NCBI RefSeq assembly: GCF_012641365.1
Contig: NZ_JABAIM010000001.1
Location: 1,716,006-1,780,005, forward strand
From: Leeia aquatica
Lineage (GTDB): Bacteria > Pseudomonadota > Gammaproteobacteria > Burkholderiales > Leeiaceae
Reading direction: 5' to 3'
Length of the DNA stretch: 64,000 nt
The notes below the pieces were generated by a model. That model searched no databases. It was given only the letters and a program-made list of their open reading frames with translations, and had not been told where the DNA came from. Below, piece after piece: positions 37,341-47,020 of the stretch. A program made the position numbers and the translations under genes. Each line of letters begins with the position of its first letter. The first letter of the stretch is position 1.

Positions 37341-38517
37341 GGGAACCCCTGAACAAGTTCCCGATCCGGTAACATAGCACAAGCCCACCCACTACCACTG
37401 CCAGCCTGCCATGAAACAGATCAGCTTTGCCGACCAAGGCTTTGTTCACCAACCCAAAGCCACCCGCAAGCAACACTTTCTCTCTGAAATGGAACAGGTA
37501 GTACCTTAGCCCCAGCTGTGCGCCCTGTTCGAACCCCACTACCCCAAACCCGGTCGCTGGCAACAGCCGTTTGCCCTGGAAACCATGCTGCGCATCCACT
37601 TCATGCAGCAATGGTTCGCCCTCTCCGCCCCGGCCATGGAAGAAGCCCGGCACGACATCCCCCTCATGCGCGCCTTCGCCGGACTGGATGCCGGTAACGA
37701 CCGCATGCCGGATGAAACCACCATCCTGAACTTCCGCCACCTGCTGGAGCGACATCAGCTGGCCCCGCAACAGCTGGCCGCAGTCAATGCCCTGCTTAGC
37801 CAGCAAGGACTGCTGCTGCGACAGGGCACCTTGGTGGATCCCACCCTGATCGCCGCCCCCAGTTCGACCAAGAACCAGGCCGGGAAGCGTGACCCGGAGA
37901 TGAGCCAAACCAAGAAGGGCAATCAATGGTACTTCGGAGCCAAGGCCCACATCGGCGTCAACATGGACAGTGGCCTGATCCACAGCGTACAGCTCACCAC
38001 CGCCAAAGTCGCCGACATCCGCATGACCGACCAGCTGCTGCATGGAGAAGAACAGCTGGTAATCGGCGATGGCGGTTACCATCGCAAGGACCGGACCTTC
38101 GGTCACACCCATGAACGCCAAGGCATCCGCATGCTGACGCCGTACAAGCGGCAGGCTGGACAGGGACTGGAAGCCGGGCAGCGCGCCTTCAACCAGTTGC
38201 TGCCCAGACTGAGAGCAAAGGTGGAACACCCGTTCCGGGTGCTGAAGCAGCAATTTGGCTATGCGAAGGTACGTTATCGTGGGCTGATAAAGTACCGGGT
38301 GCAGGTAGAAGTGTTGTTTGCCTTGGTCAACCTGTACCTGGCACGCAAACGGTTGCTGATGGGATAAATCCGTCAGGAGATGGGAAACCCCTCTCAAAGA
38401 CGGTGAAGGCCTAGGGTTCCCAAGGCCGGTTTGCGGGGGATATTGGGCTCAAATGGGGCAAAAGAGCGTCTGCCGCAGGTTGAGTGTGCCCTTCGGGGGC
38501 TTGTTCAGGGGTTCCCA
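37341..38517 (+). mobile_element. IS5-family insertion sequence
   Basis: The terminal inverted repeat GGGAACCCCTGAACAAG starts at 37341 and its reverse complement ends at 38517 (CTTGTTCAGGGGTTCCC). Between them is one transposase gene. The sequence CTAG at the left boundary fits the IS5 target preference but the right boundary reads CAAG, so a clean duplication is not visible. A partial internal copy of the end (AGGGTTCCCAAG) lies at 38412. Confidence 0.8.
37411..38367 (+). pseudogene. IS5-family transposase with an internal stop codon
   Basis: The gene starts at 37411 (MKQISFADQGFVHQ) and is open to 38367 except for a TAG at 37507-37509, after codon 32. Relatives have tryptophan there, so TGG to TAG is the likely change. 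The remaining frame holds the IS5 DDE domain: LETMLRIHFMQQWFAL, DETTILNFRHLLE, VDPTLIAAPSSTKN, YGAKAHIG-like FGAKAHIGV, GDGGYHRKD and VEHPFRVLKQQFGY. The element could move only by read-through or with help in trans. Confidence 0.85.
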
Positions 38518-38565
38518 AGCAAGGCTGCAAGTGGGAGCAAACCAAGGCGGCGGACACCGAGCAGT

Positions 38566-38784
38566 ATGATTCGGCCGAATGTTCAAGCCGCCCTGAATGC
38601 GATGTTCGATGATGGGGTTCTGCTCTCCCGCCGGGAAGTTGCTGCACGGGCAGGAATTAGCGCACAAACACTCTATTCGAAAGCTCTTGACCTAGTTGAA
38701 GAAGCAGAGGTGCGATGGACTGCCGAGAACGCTGCACCCGACCAACGGGCTATTAAAATAGAAAAAGATTATGTCTGTCTATAG
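38566..38784 (+). CDS. small helix-turn-helix protein, possibly truncated
   Basis: The 72-residue frame from 38566 contains FDDGVLLSRREVAARAGISAQTLYSKALDLVEE, which fits a helix-turn-helix. It lies 48 bases after the IS5 right end, so its original 5' part may have been lost. Its last 16 bases overlap the 3' end of the convergent LysR gene. Function is unknown. Confidence 0.4.
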   Translation: MIRPNVQAALNAMFDDGVLLSRREVAARAGISAQTLYSKALDLVEEAEVRWTAENAAPDQRAIKIEKDYVCL

Positions 38785-39695
38785 ACAGGTGGCATGGAGC
38801 TTGGCCCCATAAACATCTGCCGGAAATAGCTTCGTACTGCGATCATGGCAGGGGTAAATTCCGAGCTTTTCTTCCATGCCAAACCAACCGCCATGGCGGG
38901 AACGGGGTCCTGCAGCTGCACTGTCTCAATGCGCTTACCTTCCAGTGACCACGGGCGATAAACCATGTCGGACAGGATAGCAATTCCTCCACCATTGGCC
39001 ACAATACTGCGCACGGCCTCCACTGAGGATGTGCGCAAGCGGATATCCGGCTGGTAAGGCGTGTTGTTCCAGTAACGAAGAGCAGTGTAGGCGGCTTCAT
39101 CCACTGTCAGCATGATGTAGGGCTCTTCTGCTACATCGGCAAGCGTCACGGCCTCTTGTTTCAGGAAGCGATGGGCGGCAGGTACCCATAGCCGTCGTTG
39201 GGAGTTAATGAAGGTTTCGGACGCCAGTTCAGGGTTGACCAGATTAGACGTCAGTACCACGGCCAGGTCGTAGCGGTCGGTAATCAGGCCTTCTTCAATC
39301 ACTTCCCGGTTGAGTTCAAACAGGTTGATGGAAACTTCAGGGAGCAGGTTGGATAACCGTTGCAAGTGATGGGGCAGGAAGTAACCGAGTACGGTATACG
39401 TAGCGGCTATACGCAAAGTACCGGTGATGGTTTCGTTGGCGTGCGTGAGTTTCATGGCTTCGCTGATGCTATCCAGAATCTGCCTTGCCAGGGGCAGAAA
39501 ACGCCGCCCTGCTTCTGTGAGCACCATGCCATGCGAGGTGCGCTGGAAGAGATCCGTGCCCAGCATCTGTTCCAGTTCCTTAATGGCCGTTGTCACGGTC
39601 GATTGCGAGATGCAGAGCTCAGCAGCAGCCATTGAAATCTGCCCCATCTCTGCAGTTGCCACAAAATATTTCACCTGTCGGAAGCTGAGCGACAC
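38769..39695 (-). CDS. LysR-family transcriptional regulator
   Basis: The 308-residue protein has the LysR helix-turn-helix at residues about 3-62 (FRQVKYFVATAEMGQISMAAAELCISQSTVTTAIKELEQML) and a two-lobed effector domain. It is divergent from the pxpA-led operon across a 289-base intergenic region, the classical layout for a LysR regulator and its target. The effector is probably the substrate of that operon. The stop is TAA at 38769. Confidence 0.9.
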   Translation of the reverse strand: MSLSFRQVKYFVATAEMGQISMAAAELCISQSTVTTAIKELEQMLGTDLFQRTSHGMVLTEAGRRFLPLARQILDSISEAMKLTHANETITGTLRIAATYTVLGYFLPHHLQRLSNLLPEVSINLFELNREVIEEGLITDRYDLAVVLTSNLVNPELASETFINSQRRLWVPAAHRFLKQEAVTLADVAEEPYIMLTVDEAAYTALRYWNNTPYQPDIRLRTSSVEAVRSIVANGGGIAILSDMVYRPWSLEGKRIETVQLQDPVPAMAVGLAWKKSSEFTPAMIAVRSYFRQMFMGPSSMPPVYRQT

Positions 39696-39984
39696 CTACA
39701 ACCCTCCTTTTGCATATATTTACAACGATATTTTTTACATATGATATCTGAAAATCAGAATCTGAATATCAATTATTTCAATTTAACTGATCTGAAGTCA
39801 TGAGTTGATGTGATCAGCCGGTATTCTTCTGGCTAGTGTGCGGTGTTGGCCCTGTTACTCACACTATGCTATCTGATTTTTTAATAATGCATTATATAAA
39901 TATATCAGTTTTAAATGAAAGGGGGCGGGATTACACTTTGCCACATCAAATTTTCTGACAGAAGCATAGGTAAAGGGGACAAGA
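39696..39984. promoter_or_regulatory. divergent promoter region between lysR and pxpA
   Basis: The 289-base gap is much more AT-rich than its surroundings, with TATATTTACAACGATATTTTTTACATATGATATC near the lysR side and AATGCATTATATAAATATATCAG near 39885. Several short T-N11-A dyads could bind the LysR protein, but no single one stands out. No gene is seen. Confidence 0.5.
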
Positions 39985-40761
39985 ATGAAGCATCCACGAA
40001 TCGACCTGAATTGCGATATGGGGGAAGGCTTTGGCATGTGGGTTATCGGTGATGGCGTGGATGAAGAAATCTTGCCTATGATCAGTTCGGCCAATATTGC
40101 GACGGGTTTTCATGCAGGCGATCCGAACATCATGCACAGAATCGTACGCCTCGCCAAAACCCACGGTGTCCGCATTGGTGCGCATCCAGGTTTTCGAGAT
40201 CTGGTGGGGTTTGGTAGACGTCGTATTGTGGCCCCGGCCGACGAACTGGTAAACGACATGATCTATCAGTTGGGGGCATTGCGTGAATTTGCGCGTCTCA
40301 ATGGATTGCGCATTCAGCATTTCAAGCCGCACGGCGCACTCTATATGCAGGTTGCCGTGGATGAGGAACTGTCCCGTACCATGATCCGTGCCTTGCAACA
40401 GATTGAGCCCACCTTGCTGCTGATGGTGATGGAGAGTTCGATCACCTATAAGGTCGCCAAGGAAATGGGGCAGCCGGTGGTAAGGGAGTTCTACGCCGAC
40501 CGGGATTATGACACGACAGGCAGCATTGTATTTACCAGACGAGTCGGGCGACTGGATCCTGACATAGTGGCCCAGAAGGTATTGAAAGCATGTGTGGAAG
40601 GGCGTGTCAGGACCGTGGATGGGGATGACATTGATATCGGATTTGATTCGGTTTGCATCCATAGTGATACGCCCGGCGCTTTGGACATTGTGAAGACTAC
40701 CCGGGCGTTGCTGGACGCTAATGGCATCCAGATTTCACCATGTTCCGATTTTATTGAATGA
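39985..40761 (+). CDS. pxpA: LamB/YcsF family protein, 5-oxoprolinase subunit A-like
   Basis: The 258-residue protein starts with [14 protein letters not shown], the signature of the YcsF/PxpA family, and has [32 protein letters not shown] and [11 protein letters not shown]. PxpA works with PxpB and PxpC in ATP-dependent opening of 5-oxoproline. Here the B and C subunits are encoded three genes later, with biotin carrier and biotin carboxylase genes in between. Confidence 0.9.
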   Translation: MKHPRIDLNCDMGEGFGMWVIGDGVDEEILPMISSANIATGFHAGDPNIMHRIVRLAKTHGVRIGAHPGFRDLVGFGRRRIVAPADELVNDMIYQLGALREFARLNGLRIQHFKPHGALYMQVAVDEELSRTMIRALQQIEPTLLLMVMESSITYKVAKEMGQPVVREFYADRDYDTTGSIVFTRRVGRLDPDIVAQKVLKACVEGRVRTVDGDDIDIGFDSVCIHSDTPGALDIVKTTRALLDANGIQISPCSDFIE

Positions 40762-40799
40762 ATGCGTGATCAATTTTTTGACAGAACTGGAGAGAGCAC

Positions 40800-41045
40800 A
40801 TGGCACAACTGACGATTTGTTCCCATCTGCCGGGAACGTTCTACCGGAAACCGTCTCCTGACTCACCGATGTTTGTGGAGGAAGGGCAGTATGTTGAAGC
40901 AGGTACCGTGATAGCGCTGCTGGAAGTCATGAAAATGTATAGCGAGGTAGTGACCGAGGTATCGGGACGATTGGTGCGGTTTGAGGTGGCAGCAGAATCG
41001 TCTGTCGAACCGGGTGATGTACTTGCAATCCTGGAAACGGAGTGA
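40800..41045 (+). CDS. biotin carboxyl carrier protein (short biotinyl domain)
   Basis: The 81-residue protein is just a biotinyl/lipoyl domain. The attachment motif is EVMKMY (residues 42-47), with valine in place of the more common alanine next to the glutamate. The N-terminal HLPGTFYRKPSPDSPMFVEEG matches small AccB-like carriers. It must work with the biotin carboxylase encoded five bases downstream. The large linker of a housekeeping AccB is missing. Confidence 0.9.
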   Translation: MAQLTICSHLPGTFYRKPSPDSPMFVEEGQYVEAGTVIALLEVMKMYSEVVTEVSGRLVRFEVAAESSVEPGDVLAILETE

Positions 41046-41050
41046 CTTGA

Positions 41051-42451
41051 ATGCAAAAGCCTATCAAAAAACTTTTGATCGCCAACCGTGGCGAAATTGC
41101 CGTAAGGATTATTCGGGCCGCTCGTGAACTGGACATCCGAACCGTAGTAGTTTGTAGCGAGGCGGACATTGATAGCCAGGCAGTACGGTTAGCGGACGAA
41201 CATGCATTAATTGGACCGGCACAGGCTGCCAAAAGTTATCTCGACAAGGATAAGGTGCTGGCTGTCGCCAAAGAAGTCGGTGCTGATGCAATTCATCCGG
41301 GCTATGGGTTCCTGTCGGAGAATGCCAGTTTTGCAGAGGCTTGCGAGCAATCAGGCATTGTTTTTGTGGGACCGTCCGCCAGTGCCATTCGCACAATGGG
41401 AGACAAGGCAGCAGCCAGAACTGCTGCCATGGCCGCAGGTGTGCCCGTTGTACCTGGTAGTGATGGTGAAGTTGGTTCGCTGGAAGGTGCCATTGAGGCT
41501 GCCGGCGTCATTGGTTATCCGGTCATGATCAAGGCCGCTGCTGGTGGGGGCGGTCGGGGCATACGGATCGCCAAGGATGAGGCCGAACTGTGCCAGCAGT
41601 ACCCGATTGCTGTCGCCGAAGCTACTTCCGCATTTGGTAACGGTGCGGTTTATCTGGAGCGCTTTATCGCTAGTGCTCGCCATATTGAGGTTCAGGTGCT
41701 GGGGGATGGCACCTCTGTCATTCATCTCTTTGAGCGGGATTGTTCCATTCAGCGCCGCCGCCAGAAGATATTTGAGGAAGCCGGATCTCCGGTCCTGGAT
41801 GAGGCTACCCGCAAGGCATTATGTGCATCTGCTGTGAAGCTTGCTGAGGCAGTGGCGTATCGCGGTGCCGGAACGCTGGAATACCTCTTTGATAGTGAAA
41901 GCGGTGAATTCTTCTTCATTGAGATGAATACCCGAATTCAAGTCGAGCATCCGATTACCGAGATGATTACAGGGGTGGATCTGCTGAAAGCCATGCTGAG
42001 AATTGCTGCTGGTGAATCGCTCCCGTATAGCCAGCAAGACATCACACGCCGTGGACATGCGATTGAAGTACGTATCAATGCTGAAGATCCGGAAAAGCAG
42101 TTCATGCCATGTCCGGGACTGGTCGGCGATATTGTCTGGCCACAAGGGCCTGGTGTACGGATTGATTCGCTGTTGCGGGCATATTACCAGATTCCGGCTT
42201 ATTACGATTCACTGCTGGCCAAGTTGATTGTCTGGGATGAGAGCCGCCCAGCCGCCTTGGCGAGGCTGAAGCGCAGTCTTGGTGAGTTGTCGATTGCCGG
42301 AGTCAAAACCACACAACCACTGTTTCTGGCCCTATTGGAAACCGACGCCGTGAAGTCTGGTGAATACGATACCAACTGGCTGGAGCGCTGGATGAGCGGG
42401 AAAAGGGAAGAACAAAAGCCAGCAGAATCAACTGCCGGGAGTGCCATATGA
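41051..42451 (+). CDS. accC: biotin carboxylase
   Basis: The 466-residue protein has the complete biotin carboxylase fold: KLLIANRGEIAVRIIRAAREL at the start, DAIHPGYGFLSENASFAEAC, the ATP-grasp glycine loop AAAGGGGRGIRIAKDE, ERDCSIQRRRQKIFEEAGSP, and FFIEMNTRIQVEHPITEMITG. It carboxylates biotin using ATP and bicarbonate. As a second copy in a catabolic operon it is unlikely to serve fatty-acid synthesis. It overlaps the next gene as ATGA. Confidence 0.93.
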   Translation: MQKPIKKLLIANRGEIAVRIIRAARELDIRTVVVCSEADIDSQAVRLADEHALIGPAQAAKSYLDKDKVLAVAKEVGADAIHPGYGFLSENASFAEACEQSGIVFVGPSASAIRTMGDKAAARTAAMAAGVPVVPGSDGEVGSLEGAIEAAGVIGYPVMIKAAAGGGGRGIRIAKDEAELCQQYPIAVAEATSAFGNGAVYLERFIASARHIEVQVLGDGTSVIHLFERDCSIQRRRQKIFEEAGSPVLDEATRKALCASAVKLAEAVAYRGAGTLEYLFDSESGEFFFIEMNTRIQVEHPITEMITGVDLLKAMLRIAAGESLPYSQQDITRRGHAIEVRINAEDPEKQFMPCPGLVGDIVWPQGPGVRIDSLLRAYYQIPAYYDSLLAKLIVWDESRPAALARLKRSLGELSIAGVKTTQPLFLALLETDAVKSGEYDTNWLERWMSGKREEQKPAESTAGSAI

Positions 42452-43332
42452 GTATTCAATGCCGATATACCTTTGGTGGTGACGAACATCTGTTTGTCGA
42501 AATCGACGAATCAATGTCTCTGCCCGCATTCTTCAAGTCCATGGCCATGACCAGTCGTCTGCAGGCAATGGCATTACCTGGGCTAAAGGAAATTTGTCCT
42601 GCCAATGCATCCTTCCAGGTCAGGTTCGATCCAGACGTCATTCACCCGGAAGTGCTGCTGCGACAGTTGCAGGAGATTGAAGAAGAGGTGGGTAAGTCTG
42701 CCAGCAACGAACTTCAGACCCGCATTATCGAAATTCCGGTTTTCTATGACGATCCTTGGACTAACGAAACCCAGTTACGCTTCCGTGAGCGGCATCAGGA
42801 TCCTTCATCCACTGATCTTGCCTACGCGGCTCGCATCAACGGCTATGACAGTGTGGCGGCCTTTATCAATGCACATGCCAGCTCACCCTGGTTTGTTTCT
42901 ATGGTCGGATTTGTGGCGGGCTTACCGTTCATGTATCAGATGGTGGAAAGGGAACGGCAGATCCAGGTGCCCAAATATCTGCGCCCCCGTACGGATACAC
43001 CCAAGCTGACGGTTGGCCATGGTGGTTGTTTTGGCTGCATTTACTCGGTGCGAGGTGCGGGCGGTTACCAGATGTTTGGTGTGACCCCGGCTCCGATTTT
43101 TGATCATGCCCAGCGACAGCCCTATCTCAAGGACTTCATGTGCTTTTTCCGTCCAGGAGACATCGTTAAATTCAAGCCGATCAACCTGCCGGAATATGAA
43201 GAGGCTGTTCGTTTGGCCGATGAGGGGCAGTTATCTCTGAGAATCCGTCCGGTCAGCTTTTCGATGGCTGCATTTGAAGAGGATCCTGCGGCGTATAACC
43301 GTTCACTGATTGAGGTGTTGTATGGCGATTAA
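42448..43332 (+). CDS. pxpB: 5-oxoprolinase subunit B-like (KipI / allophanate hydrolase subunit 1 family)
   Basis: The 294-residue protein has the family pattern IIEIPVFYDDPWTNE, VGFVAGLPFMYQMV and HGGCFGCIYSVRGAGGYQMFGVTPAPIFD. With PxpC it forms a carboxyltransferase-like heteromer. It is longer than most KipI proteins (about 240). The next gene overlaps by 11 bases. Confidence 0.88.
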   Translation: MSIQCRYTFGGDEHLFVEIDESMSLPAFFKSMAMTSRLQAMALPGLKEICPANASFQVRFDPDVIHPEVLLRQLQEIEEEVGKSASNELQTRIIEIPVFYDDPWTNETQLRFRERHQDPSSTDLAYAARINGYDSVAAFINAHASSPWFVSMVGFVAGLPFMYQMVERERQIQVPKYLRPRTDTPKLTVGHGGCFGCIYSVRGAGGYQMFGVTPAPIFDHAQRQPYLKDFMCFFRPGDIVKFKPINLPEYEEAVRLADEGQLSLRIRPVSFSMAAFEEDPAAYNRSLIEVLYGD

Positions 43333-44299
43333 TGTAATTAAACCCGGCCTGGCGTCTTCACTGCAAGATGGTGGAAGGAGTGGTTTTTATCATCTGGGTA
43401 TTCCGCCATCTGGGGCACTAGACCAGTTCTCCTTTCAGGCTGCCAATCTGCTGGTGGGGAATGATCCTGACCTGGCCGTACTCGAAATCACCTTGATGGG
43501 GCCAGAGCTGGAGTTTACGGAGGATGCGTTGATGGCCGTGACCGGGGCATTGATGGTGCCCAAGGTGAATGGCGCGCCTTTTCCAGTAAATGAGTCATTT
43601 CTGGTACATGCGGGAGATCGCCTGACATTTGACTATGTGCGTCAGGGTGCTCGAGCCTATGTCGCGATTGGGGGGGGGGTTGATGTACCCGTTGTGTTAG
43701 GTAGTCGTTCTACCTATGGCCTGGGTGTATTTGGTGGCCATGAAGGTCGACGTCTGCAAGCAGGAGATGTCTTGAAAGCAGGGCAGGCCACTGCTCGGGC
43801 CAGACCTGGACGACAACTGCCTGCTGCGCTGGTACCTGCCATGGAAAAGGCAGTCACATTACGCGTTATGCCTGGTCTTTATGATCATCGCGTGAAGCCA
43901 GATTCACTGTCCGATTTCTTTACCGACAATTGGGCTGTCGCCCCGGAGGCTGACCGCATCGGTTACCGGCTAAAGGGCGGCAAACCGCTTGACTTTGTGC
44001 CGCGCACACCACCTTTTGGCGCTGGGTCAGATCCTTCCAATATTGTGGATGCCTGTTATCCGATTGGTTCCATTCAGGTGCCTTCCGGGCAGGAGCCCAT
44101 CATCTTGTTGCGGGACGCCGTATCCGGGGGCGGCTACATGATGGTAGGGGCTGTCATTTCTGCAGACCTCGATCTGGTGGGGCAGATGCAACCGGGTTAT
44201 CAATGCCGCTTTTCATTGGTGGATATGCAGACGGCACTTGAGGCACGTCAGGCCCGCAAGGCGAAGTTTGAAAAGCTCTACGCCGCACTGGCGGATTAG
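43322..44299 (+). CDS. pxpC: 5-oxoprolinase subunit C-like (KipA / biotin-dependent carboxyltransferase family)
   Basis: The start at 43322 gives 325 residues beginning MAINVIKPGLASSLQDGGRSGFYHLGIPPSGALDQFSF, diagnostic of the KipA/PxpC family. Other conserved parts are GATMVPKVNGAPFPVN-like ALMVPKVNGAPFPVNES and PIILLRDAVSGGGYMMVGAVI. It completes the PxpABC set. The biotin carrier and carboxylase encoded in the same operon suggest that the substrate is carboxylated. Confidence 0.9.
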   Translation: MAINVIKPGLASSLQDGGRSGFYHLGIPPSGALDQFSFQAANLLVGNDPDLAVLEITLMGPELEFTEDALMAVTGALMVPKVNGAPFPVNESFLVHAGDRLTFDYVRQGARAYVAIGGGVDVPVVLGSRSTYGLGVFGGHEGRRLQAGDVLKAGQATARARPGRQLPAALVPAMEKAVTLRVMPGLYDHRVKPDSLSDFFTDNWAVAPEADRIGYRLKGGKPLDFVPRTPPFGAGSDPSNIVDACYPIGSIQVPSGQEPIILLRDAVSGGGYMMVGAVISADLDLVGQMQPGYQCRFSLVDMQTALEARQARKAKFEKLYAALAD

Positions 44300-44354
44300 A
44301 GCCGTATTTAAGTGTGTTATCCAAAGTAGTGTTCATGCCCTTAAGGAGAGAGTA

Positions 44355-45428
44355 ATGAAACTGCAGCAACGCATTCAGATAGGTTCTATCTTGTTGGCCG
44401 GACTCTGGGTCAGCCTGTCCGCTAGTGCTTCCAACTGGTACCCCTACATGGTGAGCTCTACTGAGCCACCGTTCACCAATAGTACGCCACGTAGTGAGTC
44501 CTATACGCCGCTGGCCAAGGCGGCCAAGAAATGGAATCTCTGCGTGTCATTTCCGCACATGAAGGATGCCTATTGGCTGGGGGTCGATTACGGGGTGACC
44601 GAGGAAGCAAAGCGGGCAGGCGCCAAGCTACAGCTGGTGGAAGCCGGTGGCTATACCAATCTTGGCAAGCAGATTTCCCAGATTGAAGACTGTGTTGCAG
44701 CCGGTGCTAATGCGGTGATTATCGGCGGCATTTCAGCAGATGGCCTTAATAATCTAGTGAAGAATGTCACGGCCAAAAAAATACCGGTCATTGATCTAGT
44801 GAACGGGATTAATTCACCGGATATTGCAGCCAAATCCCTGGTTTCTTTTTACACCATGGGCTTCTCTACCGGTGACTACCTGGCGAAAAAACACCCTAAA
44901 GGCTCACCGACCGTGAAAGTAGGCTGGTTCCCTGGGCCTGCAGGTGCCGGATGGGTGGAGGCAGCACATAAAGGGTTCATGGATGCGACCAAGAACAGTG
45001 CGCTCAAGGTACTGGACCCTAAATACGGGGATACCGGCAAGGAAGCACAATCCAAACTGGTTGAAGACGTCCTGCAGGCGAATCCTGACCTGAAATACAT
45101 CGCAGGTACCGCGGTGACAGCCGAGGCAGCGCAGGGGATCGTGAAGTCCCGTAATTTGGGCGGTAAGGTGCAGCTCTTGTCTTTCTATATTACCCCAGGC
45201 GTATATGAAGGCATCAAGCAGGGACAGATCATGGCATCTCCTGCTGACTCGATGGTGATTCAGGGACGTATTGCGGTTGACCAGGCCATCCGTTTGCTGG
45301 AAGGCAAACCAGTCCTCAAACATGTCGGACCCAAAATCTTTGTCGTCGATCAGCAAAACATTGGCAGGATCGTGAAAGAAAACATCTTGCCACCTGACAG
45401 CTTTACGCCCGTCTTTACCGTCAACTAA
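44355..45428 (+). CDS. periplasmic substrate-binding protein, TorT/ribose-binding type
   Basis: The start at 44355 follows AAGGAGAGAGTA and gives 357 residues with a signal peptide ending near SASA. The mature part begins WYPYMVSS and has LCVSFPHMKDAYWLGVDYGVTEEAKRAGAKLQLVEAGGY, the periplasmic-binding-protein type 1 fold, close to TorT-like proteins. It would deliver a small ligand to the transporter encoded next. The TorS/TorT signalling role is less likely because no histidine kinase is nearby. Confidence 0.85.
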   Translation: MKLQQRIQIGSILLAGLWVSLSASASNWYPYMVSSTEPPFTNSTPRSESYTPLAKAAKKWNLCVSFPHMKDAYWLGVDYGVTEEAKRAGAKLQLVEAGGYTNLGKQISQIEDCVAAGANAVIIGGISADGLNNLVKNVTAKKIPVIDLVNGINSPDIAAKSLVSFYTMGFSTGDYLAKKHPKGSPTVKVGWFPGPAGAGWVEAAHKGFMDATKNSALKVLDPKYGDTGKEAQSKLVEDVLQANPDLKYIAGTAVTAEAAQGIVKSRNLGGKVQLLSFYITPGVYEGIKQGQIMASPADSMVIQGRIAVDQAIRLLEGKPVLKHVGPKIFVVDQQNIGRIVKENILPPDSFTPVFTVN

Positions 45429-45511
45429 GCCATCACTCAGATAACGATTGTGTCAGGGTGGCTTCTTCACAGAATGCCACCCGGGGCAGAATTTTGCTTG
45501 GAATTTGATCC

Positions 45512-47020
45512 ATGAACGACACATTACTCGATGTATCGGGGCTGAGTAAGCAGTATCCCGGGGTAAAAGCGCTCGACAGTGTCTCGCTCACTTTACACAA
45601 GGGTGAAGTACTGGCCTTGTTTGGCGAGAACGGGGCAGGCAAATCAACCCTGATTTCCATTATTGCCGGCGCGCAGTTGCCTACGGAAGGCCGGTTGCTG
45701 CTTGAAAATGAACCCTGCCATTTCCAGTCGGTGCTGGATGCCCGTCGGCATGGCATCAGCGCCGTGTTTCAGGAATTCTCGCTGGTACCCTCCCTGACCG
45801 TTGCTGAAAACCTGTTTCTGGGCGACGAACCAACGCGATTGGGATTGGTGGATCGGCGTGCCATGGAACGCCAGGCAGCCAGCCTGTTGGCACAGCTGGG
45901 GTTTGATATTCCGCTGCATGTGCGGGTAGGGACGCTCGGACGTGCACATCAACAGATGGTCGAAATTGCGAAGGCGTTCCGCCACCCGGTGAGGCTGTTG
46001 ATTCTGGACGAGCCGACAGCCTCGCTGTCCGACAAGGAAACACGTCAATTGTTTGCCTTTGTCGAGCGACTGAAATCAGAAGGTGTAGGGGTGTTGTATA
46101 TCACGCACCGCATGCAGGAAATCCGTGCGATTGCTGATCGTGTGGCCGTACTGCGTGATGGGCGGCATATTGGCACCGTAGATGCCAAAGTGACTGAAGA
46201 AGAGCGGCTGATAGAGATGATGGCCGGACGTACGATTGATAACATTTACCCGAAGATTGCGGCCAATCCTCAGGAGGTGATTCTTGATCTGCAAGACGTA
46301 TCCACTCGATCTGGCGTCCAGTCTGCCAGCATCCAGGTACGTCGCGGGGAAGTGGTCGGGGTGGCCGGACTGGTCGGCTGTGGTAAATCCGAATTATTGC
46401 GGGCGGCATTCGGGATAGACCGGGTGATCGCCGGCGAAGTGGTTTTCAAGGGTAAACCGATAACGAACCATCATCCGTCATCGATGTGGAAAGAAGGATT
46501 TTTCTACCTGCCACCGGATCGTCGGGCAGAAGGGTTGTTTCTCTCATTCAGTTCGCGCAGCAACATCACCATGCCTGCCTTGCGGCACGGCAAGCACCGC
46601 TCCGGATTTGGCGGGCTTTCTCCCCGTAAGGAGCTGAGTACGGCCAAACAGTTGGCCAAGCGGGTAGAGCTGCACGACCGCAATCTACACAAGCCGGTCG
46701 GTTTGTTATCCGGAGGCAATCAGCAAAAAGCACTGTTTGCCAGAGGGTTGTCTACCGACATTGACTTGTATGTACTTGATGAGCCTACGGTTGGGGTGGA
46801 CGTGGGTACCCGCAGCGCCCTCTACGAACTGATCCGTGAATTGTGCGAGACCGGGGCCGCCGTGGTGGTCATTTCTTCTGACTTGCCTGAGGTCATGCAT
46901 CTGTCGCATCGACTATATGTGATGTCCCAGGGGCGTATTGTGTCCGAATTGTCGGGCGATGAAATTACAGAATCGAATGTGCTGCAGCACTTTTTTGACA
47001 AAGAAGAGGTATTGTCATGA
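45512..47020 (+). CDS. sugar-type ABC importer ATPase with two ATP-binding domains
   Basis: The 502-residue protein is a tandem ATPase of the RbsA/MglA type. Domain 1 has Walker A GENGAGKSTLISI, the Q-loop at VFQEFSLVPSL and Walker B LLILDEPTASLSDKE; domain 2 has the shortened loop GLVGCGKSELLRAAFG, LSGGNQQKALFARGL and LYVLDEPTVGVDVGT. It overlaps the permease gene by four bases. Confidence 0.93.
   Translation: MNDTLLDVSGLSKQYPGVKALDSVSLTLHKGEVLALFGENGAGKSTLISIIAGAQLPTEGRLLLENEPCHFQSVLDARRHGISAVFQEFSLVPSLTVAENLFLGDEPTRLGLVDRRAMERQAASLLAQLGFDIPLHVRVGTLGRAHQQMVEIAKAFRHPVRLLILDEPTASLSDKETRQLFAFVERLKSEGVGVLYITHRMQEIRAIADRVAVLRDGRHIGTVDAKVTEEERLIEMMAGRTIDNIYPKIAANPQEVILDLQDVSTRSGVQSASIQVRRGEVVGVAGLVGCGKSELLRAAFGIDRVIAGEVVFKGKPITNHHPSSMWKEGFFYLPPDRRAEGLFLSFSSRSNITMPALRHGKHRSGFGGLSPRKELSTAKQLAKRVELHDRNLHKPVGLLSGGNQQKALFARGLSTDIDLYVLDEPTVGVDVGTRSALYELIRELCETGAAVVVISSDLPEVMHLSHRLYVMSQGRIVSELSGDEITESNVLQHFFDKEEVLS

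Noticed and set aside
38412..38425. Right end of IS5 at the internal AGGGTTCCCAAG
   Set aside because: It lacks the TGTTCAGG part of the repeat; the copy ending at 38517 matches the left end over 17 bases.
44355..45428. TorT sensor protein for trimethylamine N-oxide respiration
   Set aside because: No torS, torR or TMAO reductase genes are close, and the ATPase and permease that follow show it belongs to an importer.
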